Shown one piece after another: positions 27,273-36,250 of a stretch of 64,000 nucleotides of DNA. This DNA is from Deltaproteobacteria bacterium (lineage in GTDB: Bacteria; Myxococcota_A; Polyangia; Haliangiales; Haliangiaceae). The notes below the pieces were generated by a model. The model saw nothing but the letters and a program-made list of their open reading frames with translations. It had not been told where the DNA came from and ran no database searches. Position 1 is the first letter of the stretch; each line of letters opens with the position of its first letter. Both the position numbers and the translations under genes were made by a program. The stretch lies in the NCBI GenBank assembly GCA_013812655.1, contig JACCTC010000127.1:1-64000 (forward strand), given 5' to 3'.

Positions 27273-28136
27273 TCAGTCGATGAGCTTGGCCGGGCCGCAG
27301 TTGCCGCCGGCAGCCGTCTGCGCCGCGAGCGTCGAGTCGTAGAACTTCTGCAGCGCGGTCATGCCGATGTTGGTCGTCGGGTTGAACCGGGGGTGCCCGA
27401 CGATCACCGTGCCGGCATTGTTCATCGCGCCGGTGTTGATGATGACCTTCGCGGGCTCCGAGGCGGTGTCGACGGTGAAGTACTTGAGGAGGTAGCCCGA
27501 CTGCTCGCTGACGACCTTGAAGAACACGTCGGCGTTGCCGTTCACCATGAAGCCGTCCCCGCCGCCCTGGTGGCAGTTGAGGCACTTCTGGTTGTTGTTC
27601 GCGGCGAGCGTGCTCCACGCGCCTGGCATGTTCGCGGCCCTGAAGTTTTCGAGCGTCATGCAGCCGGTCCACGTCGCGAGCATCGCCTTGGGGTCGACCG
27701 TCGGCGTCGGGTTCGTGCCCTTGCGCTCGGTCGCCTCGACCGACAGCCAGTTCGTGATCTTGGTGCTCTCGTCCGGCGTGTACGTCACGCCCTGGTGTCC
27801 GGCCGTGATCTTCGTGAGGATCGGGGCGATCGAAGTGAAGCCACCCACGATCGTGGGGGCGCGCTCGATCGCCGCGTAGCCGGCGTCGGGGTCCATCGTA
27901 TAGAACTTGCCGAGCGCGCCGCTGACCGCATCGAGGCTGTGGCAACCACCACCGCTGCACTTCGCCATCGCAGCGTGGACATCGCGCTTGTAGATCGTGG
28001 CGCCCATCGTGTTGATGGTGGTGCCGGCGTCCGGCTCGTCCGTGCCGTCATCGCCACCGGTATCGGTGCCACCAACCGCGCCAACACAGCCGGTAACCAT
28101 CAGCAGACCCGAAACGGCGGCGAGGAGATGGCGCAT
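27273..28136 (-). CDS. Cytochrome c-like lipoprotein with an unusual heme motif
   Basis: 287 aa. Signal MRHLLAAVSGLLMVTGCVGA with lipobox (VTGC) and an acidic linker. The first Cys-His motif is CSGGGCH (C-x4-C-H, not the standard C-x2-C-H; about residues 61-67) and a second is CLNCH (C-x2-C-H; near 190). Both resemble multi-heme or planctomycete-type cytochrome domains of myxobacterial surface proteins. Redox role is likely, but the missing two-residue spacing in the first motif means heme attachment there is uncertain. ATG at 28136. Confidence 0.75.
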   Translation of the reverse strand: MRHLLAAVSGLLMVTGCVGAVGGTDTGGDDGTDEPDAGTTINTMGATIYKRDVHAAMAKCSGGGCHSLDAVSGALGKFYTMDPDAGYAAIERAPTIVGGFTSIAPILTKITAGHQGVTYTPDESTKITNWLSVEATERKGTNPTPTVDPKAMLATWTGCMTLENFRAANMPGAWSTLAANNNQKCLNCHQGGGDGFMVNGNADVFFKVVSEQSGYLLKYFTVDTASEPAKVIINTGAMNNAGTVIVGHPRFNPTTNIGMTALQKFYDSTLAAQTAAGGNCGPAKLID

Positions 28137-28277
28137 GGCTGTCACATTTGCAACAGCCGATCCACGGGTGTCACGAACGATCACAGACACTTGTGACCAA
28201 GATCGGTGCCGTTTGCCGGGGTCTGTCCCCACGGGGGTGGGGCCTCGCCTGGATCCCCTTGGGCTACACTGGCCGCC

Positions 28278-30317
28278 ATGCCAGCAGGCGAAGGTGTGGC
28301 TCTCGTGCGTCCGCGGTATGGCCACCACGGCAAGGTTCTGTTCGTCGATCTGACCGAGCGGACCCATCGGGTCGAGCACATCGACGAGGCGGTCTACCGC
28401 GCGTATCTGGGTGGGTACGGGCTTGGCGCGTGGCTCATGTGGAAGCACTTCCCCGCCGGTGCCGACGCGCTGGCACCCGAAGCCTGCTTCTCGATCTGCA
28501 GCGGCCTGCTCACCGGGCTGCGCACGCCGTTCTCCGGACGCATCCAGATCGTCGGCAAGTCACCGCTGACCGGGACGTGGGCGGACTCGAACTCCGGCGG
28601 CAGCGTGTGCAGTCACCTCCGCCAGGCCGGCTACGACGCGGTGGTCGTGCGCGGCCGCGCGGCCGAGCCAACCGTGCTGGTGATCCGCGACGGCGAGATC
28701 AGCTTCGAGCCCGCCGGCGAGCTGTGGGGGCAAGAGATCCCGCAGACGTTCGACGCGCTCAAGCAGAAGTTCGGCGGCAAGCGTGACGTCGGGGTGTCTG
28801 CGATCGGCCCGGCCGGCGAGCAGCAGCTGCGAATCGCGTCCGTGATGAACGACCGCTATCACGCGTTCGGCCGGCAGGGCTTCGGCGCGATCTACGGCAG
28901 CAAGAACCTCAAGGCGATCGTGGTCTCGGGCTCGGGCGAGATCCCGGTCGCCCAGCCTGCGGAGTTCAAGGCACTCTGCAAGGGCATCACCGACGAGTAC
29001 AAGCGTGACCTCGGGCTCGTCGGCCGGGTGTTCGCGTACTTCATCAAGCCCAAGGGTTGGCTCGCGTGGATGTACCGGCTGATGACGCGGATGGGCGCCA
29101 AGCTGCAATCGCCGACCGCATCGATGCGGCGCGCGTGGTCGCAGCGCGGAACGACCGCCGCGGTCGCGCTCTCGATCGAGAACGGTGACGCACCGATCAA
29201 GAACTGGCTCGGCGTTGGCTCGCGGGATTTCCCGCTCGGCAAGCGCGGCATGAAGATCGATGGTGCGGTCGTCGACAAGTACATCACCAAGAAGCTGTCG
29301 TGCGGTGACTGTCCGATGCCCTGCAAGGGGATCGTCAAGGTGAAGTCACGCGGGCTCAGCGACGTCCGGCGGCCCGACTACGAGACGATCGTCGGGTTCG
29401 GCGCGAACCTCCTCAACGACGACATCGAGCTGATCACCGCCTGTCACGACGCGTGCAACCGCTACGGCATCGATGCCGTGAGCTCGTCGATGACGATCGC
29501 GTGGGTGTGCGAGTGCGTCGACAAGGGCATCCTGACGGCCGCGGACCTCGACGGCATCGACATGAAGTGGGGCGACGGCGAGGCCGCGCTCGCACTCACG
29601 ATCAAGATGGGCAGCGGGCAAGGCTGCGGCGCGTGGCTCGGCCAGGGCGTCAAGCGCGCGTCGGAGCACGTCGGCAAGGGCAGCGACGTGTTCGCGATCC
29701 ACGTCCACGGCGGTGAGCCCGCGTATCACGACAGCCGGTTCACCTCGCTGATGGGCGTCACGTACATCGCGGACCCGACGCCCGGCCGTCACACCGCCGG
29801 CTCGGCCTCGTGGAACGAGACGTTCGGCGTCGGCTTCTCGCTGCCGAAGGCCGCGGACAAGAAGGAATGGAACGTGAAGTGGAAGGGGACCGAGGGCAAG
29901 GGCAAGGCCCAGGCGCTGCACTCGAATGCCCACCAGGCGATGAATGGCCTCGGCCTCTGCATGTTCACGATGCTCACCGGCTCGCTGCCGTGGACCGCAC
30001 TGTTGAACGCCGCGACCGGCTGGACGATGACCGACAGCGACGTGCTCGCGTGCGGCGAGCGCATCCAGAACCTGCGCGCGGCCTTCAACCGCCGCGAGGG
30101 CATCACCCCCGACAAGTTCGCGCCCCACCCGCGGATGCTCGGCGAGGGCGACGGCCTGCTCGACGCAGGCCCACTCAAGGGAATCCGCGTGCCCCTACCC
30201 GTCCTCCGGGACGATTACTATCAGTCGATGCAGTGGGACAAAACGACCGGAAACCTCTCGAAGGCCCGCGCGACCGAGCTCGGGATGGACGAGATCCTCG
30301 ACGGGTACACGGCGTAG
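28278..30317 (+). CDS. Aldehyde:ferredoxin oxidoreductase family (tungsten/molybdopterin) enzyme
   Basis: 679 aa. The N-terminal half has the family sequence [25 protein letters not shown] (about 100-108), and [20 protein letters not shown] (about 198-216). The [4Fe-4S] ligands are C342-x2-C345-x3-C349 ([10 protein letters not shown]) plus a distant Cys near 561 (GLGLCMF), with the spacing known in AOR enzymes. These enzymes oxidise aldehydes to acids or reduce acids with ferredoxin, using a tungstopterin. The ATG at 28278 begins after a short, glycine-rich upstream region. Its operon partner is a MoaD-like protein, which fits pterin cofactor synthesis. No dedicated ferredoxin or AorC-type electron partner is adjacent. 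Confidence 0.9.
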   Translation: MPAGEGVALVRPRYGHHGKVLFVDLTERTHRVEHIDEAVYRAYLGGYGLGAWLMWKHFPAGADALAPEACFSICSGLLTGLRTPFSGRIQIVGKSPLTGTWADSNSGGSVCSHLRQAGYDAVVVRGRAAEPTVLVIRDGEISFEPAGELWGQEIPQTFDALKQKFGGKRDVGVSAIGPAGEQQLRIASVMNDRYHAFGRQGFGAIYGSKNLKAIVVSGSGEIPVAQPAEFKALCKGITDEYKRDLGLVGRVFAYFIKPKGWLAWMYRLMTRMGAKLQSPTASMRRAWSQRGTTAAVALSIENGDAPIKNWLGVGSRDFPLGKRGMKIDGAVVDKYITKKLSCGDCPMPCKGIVKVKSRGLSDVRRPDYETIVGFGANLLNDDIELITACHDACNRYGIDAVSSSMTIAWVCECVDKGILTAADLDGIDMKWGDGEAALALTIKMGSGQGCGAWLGQGVKRASEHVGKGSDVFAIHVHGGEPAYHDSRFTSLMGVTYIADPTPGRHTAGSASWNETFGVGFSLPKAADKKEWNVKWKGTEGKGKAQALHSNAHQAMNGLGLCMFTMLTGSLPWTALLNAATGWTMTDSDVLACGERIQNLRAAFNRREGITPDKFAPHPRMLGEGDGLLDAGPLKGIRVPLPVLRDDYYQSMQWDKTTGNLSKARATELGMDEILDGYTA

Positions 30318-30368
30318 CAATGTCGAGACGAGAGAGGCCGTCCGGCCGAGCGAGCGCGAGGAACTAAG

Positions 30369-30674
30369 ATGGGCATCTTCGACCGACTTCGTGGCGACCA
30401 GGTCCGTATCCACATCGTGATCCGCGGCCGGATCGGCGACGACTGGAAGGACGTCGACACGTACATGAAGGTGCCGGCCGGCACCACGCTGGCGAAGCTC
30501 GTCGAGTCCGCCGACGTCGCGAAGATCCCGCTGCGCGAGGCGCTCGAGCACTCGCCGCACCTCAAGGACACGATGATGCTCAATGGCGAGCGGTGCCCGT
30601 TCACCGAGAACGCCGAGCGCGTGCTCGCCGAGGGCGACGAGGTCTACCTGCTCGCGCCGCTCGCGGGCGGCTAG
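30369..30674 (+). CDS. MoaD/ThiS-like sulfur carrier protein
   Basis: 101 aa ending in the Gly-Gly (LLAPLAGG) that is thiocarboxylated in ubiquitin-like sulfur carriers. The body has the beta-grasp order of the MoaD family, with VPAGTTLAKLVESAD and EGDEVYLLAPL. It lies 51 bp after the AOR gene and most likely donates sulfur to the pterin cofactor of that enzyme. It converges on the MCE gene with a 4-base overlap of stop codons (30671-30674). Confidence 0.85.
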   Translation: MGIFDRLRGDQVRIHIVIRGRIGDDWKDVDTYMKVPAGTTLAKLVESADVAKIPLREALEHSPHLKDTMMLNGERCPFTENAERVLAEGDEVYLLAPLAGG

Positions 30675-32206
30675 ATCAACCCGACGAGCAGCGCGCCGTA
30701 GACGCGCAACAGCATCGCGAGGTCGGCGTCGTCGAAGTGCAGCGCGGCGCCGACGAAGAAGTCCCGGCCGTATGGCACGCGCGTGAACCAGTTCGGCACC
30801 GCGGTGTTGCCGGTGATCACCTGGAGCTCGCCGGGCGCGTTGAGCACGTCATCGACGCCGGCGACCACGTAGATCGAACGGAACACCGCGAACGCGCCGG
30901 CGAGCTTCACGCGCGGCGTCGGGCTGAACGACCCGAAGATGTCCGTCGAGAACTTCAGGCGGCCATCCATCAGCAGCATGTCGGCGCCGATGCCGAAGGT
31001 CGAATCCTTGAGGCCGCCGCGGAGCTGCATGAAGCCGAACTGCTTGCCGAACTGGAACGTGAACCGCAGCTTGTCGCGGATCTCCTGGCGGCGCGTATAC
31101 GTGTTCGCGTTGGCGACGTCGCTGAGCTGATCGGTGGGCAGCCCGCCGAGGGCGCTGCGCTCGACCTCGATCAGATAGAACTTGTCGTTGTGAGCGCGCA
31201 GCTCGGCGCTCGCATAGAACCGGAACTGGCGCGAGTGAGTGCCGAGCTCGAGCCGCCCGCCGAGCCAGGACTTGAAGCGGTTGAACCCCGCGGTCGCCTC
31301 GCGGAGGCCATCGGTCGTGTCCTCGATGTCGTCGGCGAGCTGCGGATCGTTGACCAGCTGACCGAGCGTGCCGCGCCAGTCGTCGCCAGAGCCGTTGTTG
31401 ATCGCACCCATGACCTCGGCCATCTGGGCGACCGGCTCGTCCATGCGGTCCATGCCTTTGCGCGCGTTCGCGAAGCCCTCGATCATCCCCTGCTTGGCGT
31501 CGGCGATCGTGCCGCGCGCGTTCGTGACGCTGTGGTTCCAGCCATCGAGCCGGCCCGGCACCGAGCGGCCATCGGTTGCCATCGCCGCCGCCATCGCCTC
31601 GCTCCCGCGCTCCCAGCGCTGCATCGCGCGGTCGGCCAGTGCGAGGGGCCCCTCGACATGACCCGCCGCCAGCCAGCGATCGGCAGCGAGGAGCCGGTTC
31701 TCCATCGGGCCCTGCACCCACTGCCGACCGTTGACCATGAAGTCGTGCACGAGCTCGAGGGCGTTGTCGATCTTGGGCATTGCCGTCGCCATCGCGCGCA
31801 GCACGGTGTCCGTCGAGCCGCCCTCCTGGACGTGGCCGATCTGGCCGCCCGGCCTGACCATCACCGACGAGGTCCCCGGGATGATCTCGATGTAGCTGTC
31901 ACCGAACAGCGAGTCCGAGCGCCGCGTCGCGAACGAGTCCACCGGGATCTCGATGGTCTCGTCGAGCCGCATGTCGACACGCGCGAGCCGACCCTCGATC
32001 GAGAGCCACGTGATGTCACCGATCCGGACGCCCGCGATGATGACCGGCGATCCCGGCTGCAAGCGCGAGCCGTCGCGGAACATCGCGAACGCCTGGAACT
32101 GCCCGCCGACCGTGCTGTCGGGGACCTTGGAATAGATCAGCAAGCCGAACCCGCCGACCACGACGAGAATCAGCCCGATCGTCACCAGGCGAGAGAGCCA
32201 CCGCAC
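30671..32206 (-). CDS. MCE (MlaD-like) protein with C-terminal beta-barrel-like region
   Basis: 511 aa. An N-terminal membrane helix (about 8-26) is followed by one MCE domain (about 33-125; GDSYIEIIPG conserved strand), a long helical region (about 140-315) and a C-terminal beta-rich region of about 190 residues (from 318) with alternating strands such as RFTFQFGKQFGFMQLRGGLK. MCE proteins carry lipids between membranes. The usual partners MlaE, MlaF, MlaB and MlaC are not in the window. The C-terminal region could reach the outer membrane. The start is an ATG at 32206. Confidence 0.85.
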   Translation of the reverse strand: MRWLSRLVTIGLILVVVGGFGLLIYSKVPDSTVGGQFQAFAMFRDGSRLQPGSPVIIAGVRIGDITWLSIEGRLARVDMRLDETIEIPVDSFATRRSDSLFGDSYIEIIPGTSSVMVRPGGQIGHVQEGGSTDTVLRAMATAMPKIDNALELVHDFMVNGRQWVQGPMENRLLAADRWLAAGHVEGPLALADRAMQRWERGSEAMAAAMATDGRSVPGRLDGWNHSVTNARGTIADAKQGMIEGFANARKGMDRMDEPVAQMAEVMGAINNGSGDDWRGTLGQLVNDPQLADDIEDTTDGLREATAGFNRFKSWLGGRLELGTHSRQFRFYASAELRAHNDKFYLIEVERSALGGLPTDQLSDVANANTYTRRQEIRDKLRFTFQFGKQFGFMQLRGGLKDSTFGIGADMLLMDGRLKFSTDIFGSFSPTPRVKLAGAFAVFRSIYVVAGVDDVLNAPGELQVITGNTAVPNWFTRVPYGRDFFVGAALHFDDADLAMLLRVYGALLVGLI

Positions 32207-32221
32207 GGCTACATAGTAGCG

Positions 32222-33223
32222 TCAGTTGTTGCGGGCGCAGTCGAGCGTGAGCGTGATCATCGTCCCTTGTTCGATCACGTCGAAGTCCTCCACCTTGAGG
32301 GCGTAGAGGTCCTGGGGCTCGAGGAGGCCATCCCACTTGGCCGTCGTGTAGCGATCACTCTGGGCGGTCAGCGCGATGTTGCCGCCATCCGCGTGATACA
32401 TGCCGTACTTCTGGAGGGCCCGGGCGACGACCTTGGCGCCCTCGCTCGGCAGGCTGTCGACGGGGTAGTCCGCGCGCAGCCGCATGTGGAAGCCGTAGGC
32501 CGGCGAGTCGGGGCCACCGGTCGTCGCGGTGCCGTGAGTTGCCGGACGCACGTAGCCGCGGCGGATCCGGTTATTCGGCAGGATGAACCGGATCGCGTGA
32601 TTGATCTCGCCGGCCGCGACCTCGTCCGCGGTGAACAGCAGCGGCGCGATCGGGAAGCCCGCGGCATCCGCGCTCGTGCACTGCTCGCCGCGCAGCGTGT
32701 CGCCGTAGGTCGCCTGGGTGTCCCAGACCGCGAGGCATCCGCCGTTGAATGCGGAACCGCTGATGTCAGCGCGCCACATCTCGTAGAGCTTACCGGCGCT
32801 GCGGTCGTGGACGATCAGGTGACAGTCGCCGTTGCCGTCGCACGCGTAGCCGCTCTCGCCCTCGACGTTGCCCCCAGCGGGTACCGGCACCGGCACGTGA
32901 TCGCAGTCGGGATCGTAGAAGTCGTCGGTCGTCGTGAAGGTCCGCGTCGGCGTCGAGCTGTCCGCGCCAAGGACGTCGAACGAGAAGTCGACGTGCATCC
33001 GATCGCCATTGCCCCAGCCGCCGAGTGCGCGCAGCGCCGCGATCATCGCATCGCTCTGCGGCGACTTCGCCGCGTCACTGACGACGCGATTGAAGAACAT
33101 CGGCTCCTGGAAGAACGGACCGGCACCGTCAGGAACCGGCGGCGCGTCGTTGCCACCGTTGATCGTGTTCTTGCTCCCACCGCAGGCCGCGGCCAGCACG
33201 ACCGCCACGAGGATCCGGCGCAT
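32222..33223 (-). CDS. Secreted lipoprotein, duplicate family copy A
   Basis: 333 aa. Signal MRRILVAVVLAAACGGS with lipobox, then a Gly/Asn-rich linker. The mature domain has a run of motifs shared with the next gene: PMFFNRVVSDAAKS, GGWGNGDRMHVDFSF, GCLAVWDTQ, PIAPLLFTADEVAAGEI and AKVVARALQKYGM. Six or so Cys at matching positions suggest disulfides and extracytoplasmic folding. The two copies are about half identical. Family not recognised. Confidence 0.8.
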   Translation of the reverse strand: MRRILVAVVLAAACGGSKNTINGGNDAPPVPDGAGPFFQEPMFFNRVVSDAAKSPQSDAMIAALRALGGWGNGDRMHVDFSFDVLGADSSTPTRTFTTTDDFYDPDCDHVPVPVPAGGNVEGESGYACDGNGDCHLIVHDRSAGKLYEMWRADISGSAFNGGCLAVWDTQATYGDTLRGEQCTSADAAGFPIAPLLFTADEVAAGEINHAIRFILPNNRIRRGYVRPATHGTATTGGPDSPAYGFHMRLRADYPVDSLPSEGAKVVARALQKYGMYHADGGNIALTAQSDRYTTAKWDGLLEPQDLYALKVEDFDVIEQGTMITLTLDCARNN

Positions 33224-33270
33224 GGCGGGCAGGTTCGCACGGCCCCACGCCCGGGCTCAAGCGCTGGATC

Positions 33271-34236
33271 TCAGCGGGTGCAGCGGTAGGGGTACGAAAT
33301 CACCGGACCGTTGTCGACGACCTCGAAGTCCTCGACGCGCAGGAACTCGAGATCGCGGTCCGCGAGCAGCCCTGCCCACTTGGCCGTCGTGTAGCGATCG
33401 CTGGCGGCGGTCAGGGTGACCTCACCGCCGTCGGCGTGGACCATGCCGTACTTCTGAAGCGCCCGCGCGACGACCTTCGCGCCCTCGTTCGGCAGCGAGT
33501 CGATCGGATAGTTGGCCTTGAGCCGGAGGTGCACACCGTACGGCGGCGTGTTCGCCGGGCCCGTCGTGTCGGTGCCGTGGACCGCGGGGCGCACGAAGCC
33601 GCGACGTACGCGATCGTTGGGCAGCACGAAGCGGATCGCATGAGTGATCTCGCCGGCCGCGACCTCGTCGGCCGTGAACAGCATCGGCGCGATCGGGAGC
33701 CCCGCCGCGTCCGCGCTCGAGCATTGATCGCCACGCAGCGTCTCGTCGTATGCCCGGGTCGTGTCCCAGACCGCGAGGCAGCCACCGCGGAAGTCGCTGG
33801 TGATGTCGGCCTTGTACATCTCGTAGAGCTTGCCGCCCTCGCGATCGAGGACGATCAGGTGACAGTCGCCGTCCGAGACACATGCGTAGCCAGGCTCGCC
33901 CTCGAGGTTTCCGATCGCCGGCACTGGCACCTCGGCCTGCTCGCAATCGGGCGAGTAGAAGTACTCCGGCGTCGGCGTGAACGGGCGGCGCGGCGTCGTG
34001 GTGTCGGCCTCGAGGACCGCGAACGAGAAGTCGATCTGCAAGCGGTTGCCGCGACCCCAGCCGCCCGCGGATCGCAGCCCGGCGATCATCGCGTCGCTGT
34101 CGGCCGCCTTCGGTGCGTCCTCGATCACGCGATTGAAGAACATCGGTTCGCTGAAGTACGGGCCGCTGTCGCCAGCGCCGTCACCGCCGCCGCCGCATGC
34201 CGCGAGCAGCAATCCGAGCACGACCTTGCCTTGCAT
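33271..34236 (-). CDS. Secreted lipoprotein, duplicate family copy B
   Basis: 321 aa and the tandem paralog of the neighbouring gene, transcribed in the same direction with 47 bp between them. Signal MQGKVVLGLLLAACGGGG. The same Cys positions and the block EPMFFNRV...DAPKAADSDAMIAGLRS are retained. Because both copies keep their signals and Cys, both are likely functional and may have specialised. I see no enzymatic motif. Confidence 0.8.
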   Translation of the reverse strand: MQGKVVLGLLLAACGGGGDGAGDSGPYFSEPMFFNRVIEDAPKAADSDAMIAGLRSAGGWGRGNRLQIDFSFAVLEADTTTPRRPFTPTPEYFYSPDCEQAEVPVPAIGNLEGEPGYACVSDGDCHLIVLDREGGKLYEMYKADITSDFRGGCLAVWDTTRAYDETLRGDQCSSADAAGLPIAPMLFTADEVAAGEITHAIRFVLPNDRVRRGFVRPAVHGTDTTGPANTPPYGVHLRLKANYPIDSLPNEGAKVVARALQKYGMVHADGGEVTLTAASDRYTTAKWAGLLADRDLEFLRVEDFEVVDNGPVISYPYRCTR

Positions 34237-34362
34237 CCCGGCGTCTTACTGCACGACGCGTGCGTGGCCACGGTCGCGGGCCCGAGACGGAGCGACGCTG
34301 GTAGCCGGGCGAGGCTGCTTCGATCCGTGCCGAGGCGCCCGTGGCGTGCGCCGGCGCGACAG

Positions 34363-36246
34363 TTATTTCGAGCGGCGCAGGTAGTAGTGCACGCCGCGCT
34401 GCGGATGCGAGAGCCGGATCGAGAGCGCGCCGGCCGATGGCGGCTGGACCTTCGCCGCGAAGCGCCGCGCGCCATCGATCGGGATCGAGATGCCCGCGAC
34501 CGCGGCGGACCAGCCCGGAAGCACGGCGCCGCGGACGTCGATGTCCCCGGTCCACGGCTTTCCGTTCGGCGGCGACTCGATGTAGACCTGCGGCGCGGTC
34601 TGATCGAAGTCGATCTTCAGCGTCGACACCCTCGGCTGCTTGGTGCCGTCGATGTCGAACCAGTAGGTGTACTCGCCTTCCTTGAGCTTGCTACCCGGGA
34701 CGACCACCGATGGCTTGCGCGCGTCGAACGTCTCCTCCTTGCCGGCTTGTGCGAGGTGCAGCTTGAACGTGCTGCCGCTGCCCTTCGCGCTGACCTGCAG
34801 GCTCGGGATCTGGCTCTGGTAGGAGATCCGCCAGGTCCGGCCGTCGGCATCGATCGAGTTCTGTGGCGGGATCTTCGGCAGCGCGCGGCGTCCGTCATCA
34901 CGCACGACGACGACCCGCCCCGACGCGACCGCGCCACCCTCCCCTGCGCCGGTCGTGCAGCGCACCCGGTACGCCCAGCCTCCGGCAGCGACCAGCAGAT
35001 TTGCGGCTTCCTTGCCCGAGCTGATCTTCGCGGTGCGAAAGCGCGCGTCCTTGTCCATCTCGACGACGCCACCGCCGGGACACTTGTCGCCGAACTGGAA
35101 CTGCACCGCCGTCGGGGGCCGCGGATCGTGGATCGTCAGGCTCTCGCCGGCGTCCATGCGGAAGTCGAAGTAATTCGGGATCGCCTCGACGACGCGGATC
35201 GTCCCCGCCTTCGCGAGCGTCGCGGTCTCGCCGCGCGTCATCGCGAGCTCGCTGCCCGAGGCTCCCGCAAGCTTGCCCGAGCCGCGCGCCATCGTGATCC
35301 GCGAGTCGCGCGCGCTGACCCCGAGCCGGGCCTCGGCCGGCGCCGTCGCCGTGCCTTGCAGCGCGAGCGAGCCACCGGGCAGCTGGACCTTCGCTTCGCC
35401 GGCCGACGCGACGCGCGCATCGCCGAGCTCGACGACGAAGCCGAGATCATCGGCGATCGACACGCGTGTGCCGCCACCGAGATCGAGCGTGGTGCCACCG
35501 GAGATCAGCTTCGCCGACGAGCCGACCCCGATCCGCACCTTCGCGCCCTTCGGCAGGTTGCCCGCGCCGGCGTCGAGTGCGGTCCACTTGGTCTCGCCGG
35601 GGAGCTGGATCTCGGCGCGCTTGCCAGTGATCTCGGCGGTGACGCCACTGGTGTCGGCGACCGGCGCCGCGTCGGTCGCGGCGGCGTCGGCGACGACAAC
35701 GACCGCATCGACCGGCACGCCGGCGTCGACGACCGCGGTCACCGCGACGTCGAGCCCGATGTCGATCGCCTTGCCGACCACGAGCTCGATGGTCTCGCCA
35801 TTCGCGGTCGAGACCTGGGCGGCGCCGATCGTCAGCTCGACGGTGCTCTGGCCATCGGGGTTCGCGGTGATCCGCACGGTGCCATTGCGAGACAGCTTGA
35901 CGTCGCCGATGTCGAAGCCATAGTCGCCGGTGCCGGTCAGATCGATCGCGCCGAGCTCCACCGCGATCTTGCTGCTCGTATCGGTGCCGCCGAACCGCAA
36001 GACCGTGTGCGGTTGCATCGCGATCAGCGCGCCGCCGGCGATCTTGAGCTGCGCGCCGCCGTCGGCCGTCCGTGCGGCGTCACCGAGGAAGAACTCGGCG
36101 CCGACCTTCACGCCCTTCCACTCGGGCCCGCCGTGCTGGCGCTCGATCGGACCGTCGGCCTTCATCAGCTCCGCGATCGCCGCGCTCTTCTTGCTGCACG
36201 CAACAGCGAGCACGATGCACAGCCCGAGCACGGCGACTGCGCGCAC
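34363..36246 (-). CDS. FecR-domain lipoprotein
   Basis: 627 aa. Signal VRAVAVLGLCIVLAVACSKK with lipobox, beginning at GTG 36246, five bases from the stop of the preceding gene. Residues about 40-150 are a FecR-type domain (WKGVKVGAEFFLGDAARTAD, GAQLKIAGGALIAMQPHTVL); more FecR-like and beta-sheet repeats follow (LGGGTRVSIADDLGFVVELG). The C-terminal part has Ig-like strands and ends in a basic segment. FecR domains are known from iron-sensing anti-sigma systems, but many envelope proteins in myxobacteria carry FecR alone. It is co-transcribed with the barrel protein upstream. Confidence 0.82.
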   Translation of the reverse strand: MRAVAVLGLCIVLAVACSKKSAAIAELMKADGPIERQHGGPEWKGVKVGAEFFLGDAARTADGGAQLKIAGGALIAMQPHTVLRFGGTDTSSKIAVELGAIDLTGTGDYGFDIGDVKLSRNGTVRITANPDGQSTVELTIGAAQVSTANGETIELVVGKAIDIGLDVAVTAVVDAGVPVDAVVVVADAAATDAAPVADTSGVTAEITGKRAEIQLPGETKWTALDAGAGNLPKGAKVRIGVGSSAKLISGGTTLDLGGGTRVSIADDLGFVVELGDARVASAGEAKVQLPGGSLALQGTATAPAEARLGVSARDSRITMARGSGKLAGASGSELAMTRGETATLAKAGTIRVVEAIPNYFDFRMDAGESLTIHDPRPPTAVQFQFGDKCPGGGVVEMDKDARFRTAKISSGKEAANLLVAAGGWAYRVRCTTGAGEGGAVASGRVVVVRDDGRRALPKIPPQNSIDADGRTWRISYQSQIPSLQVSAKGSGSTFKLHLAQAGKEETFDARKPSVVVPGSKLKEGEYTYWFDIDGTKQPRVSTLKIDFDQTAPQVYIESPPNGKPWTGDIDVRGAVLPGWSAAVAGISIPIDGARRFAAKVQPPSAGALSIRLSHPQRGVHYYLRRSK

Positions 36247-36250
36247 GCAG

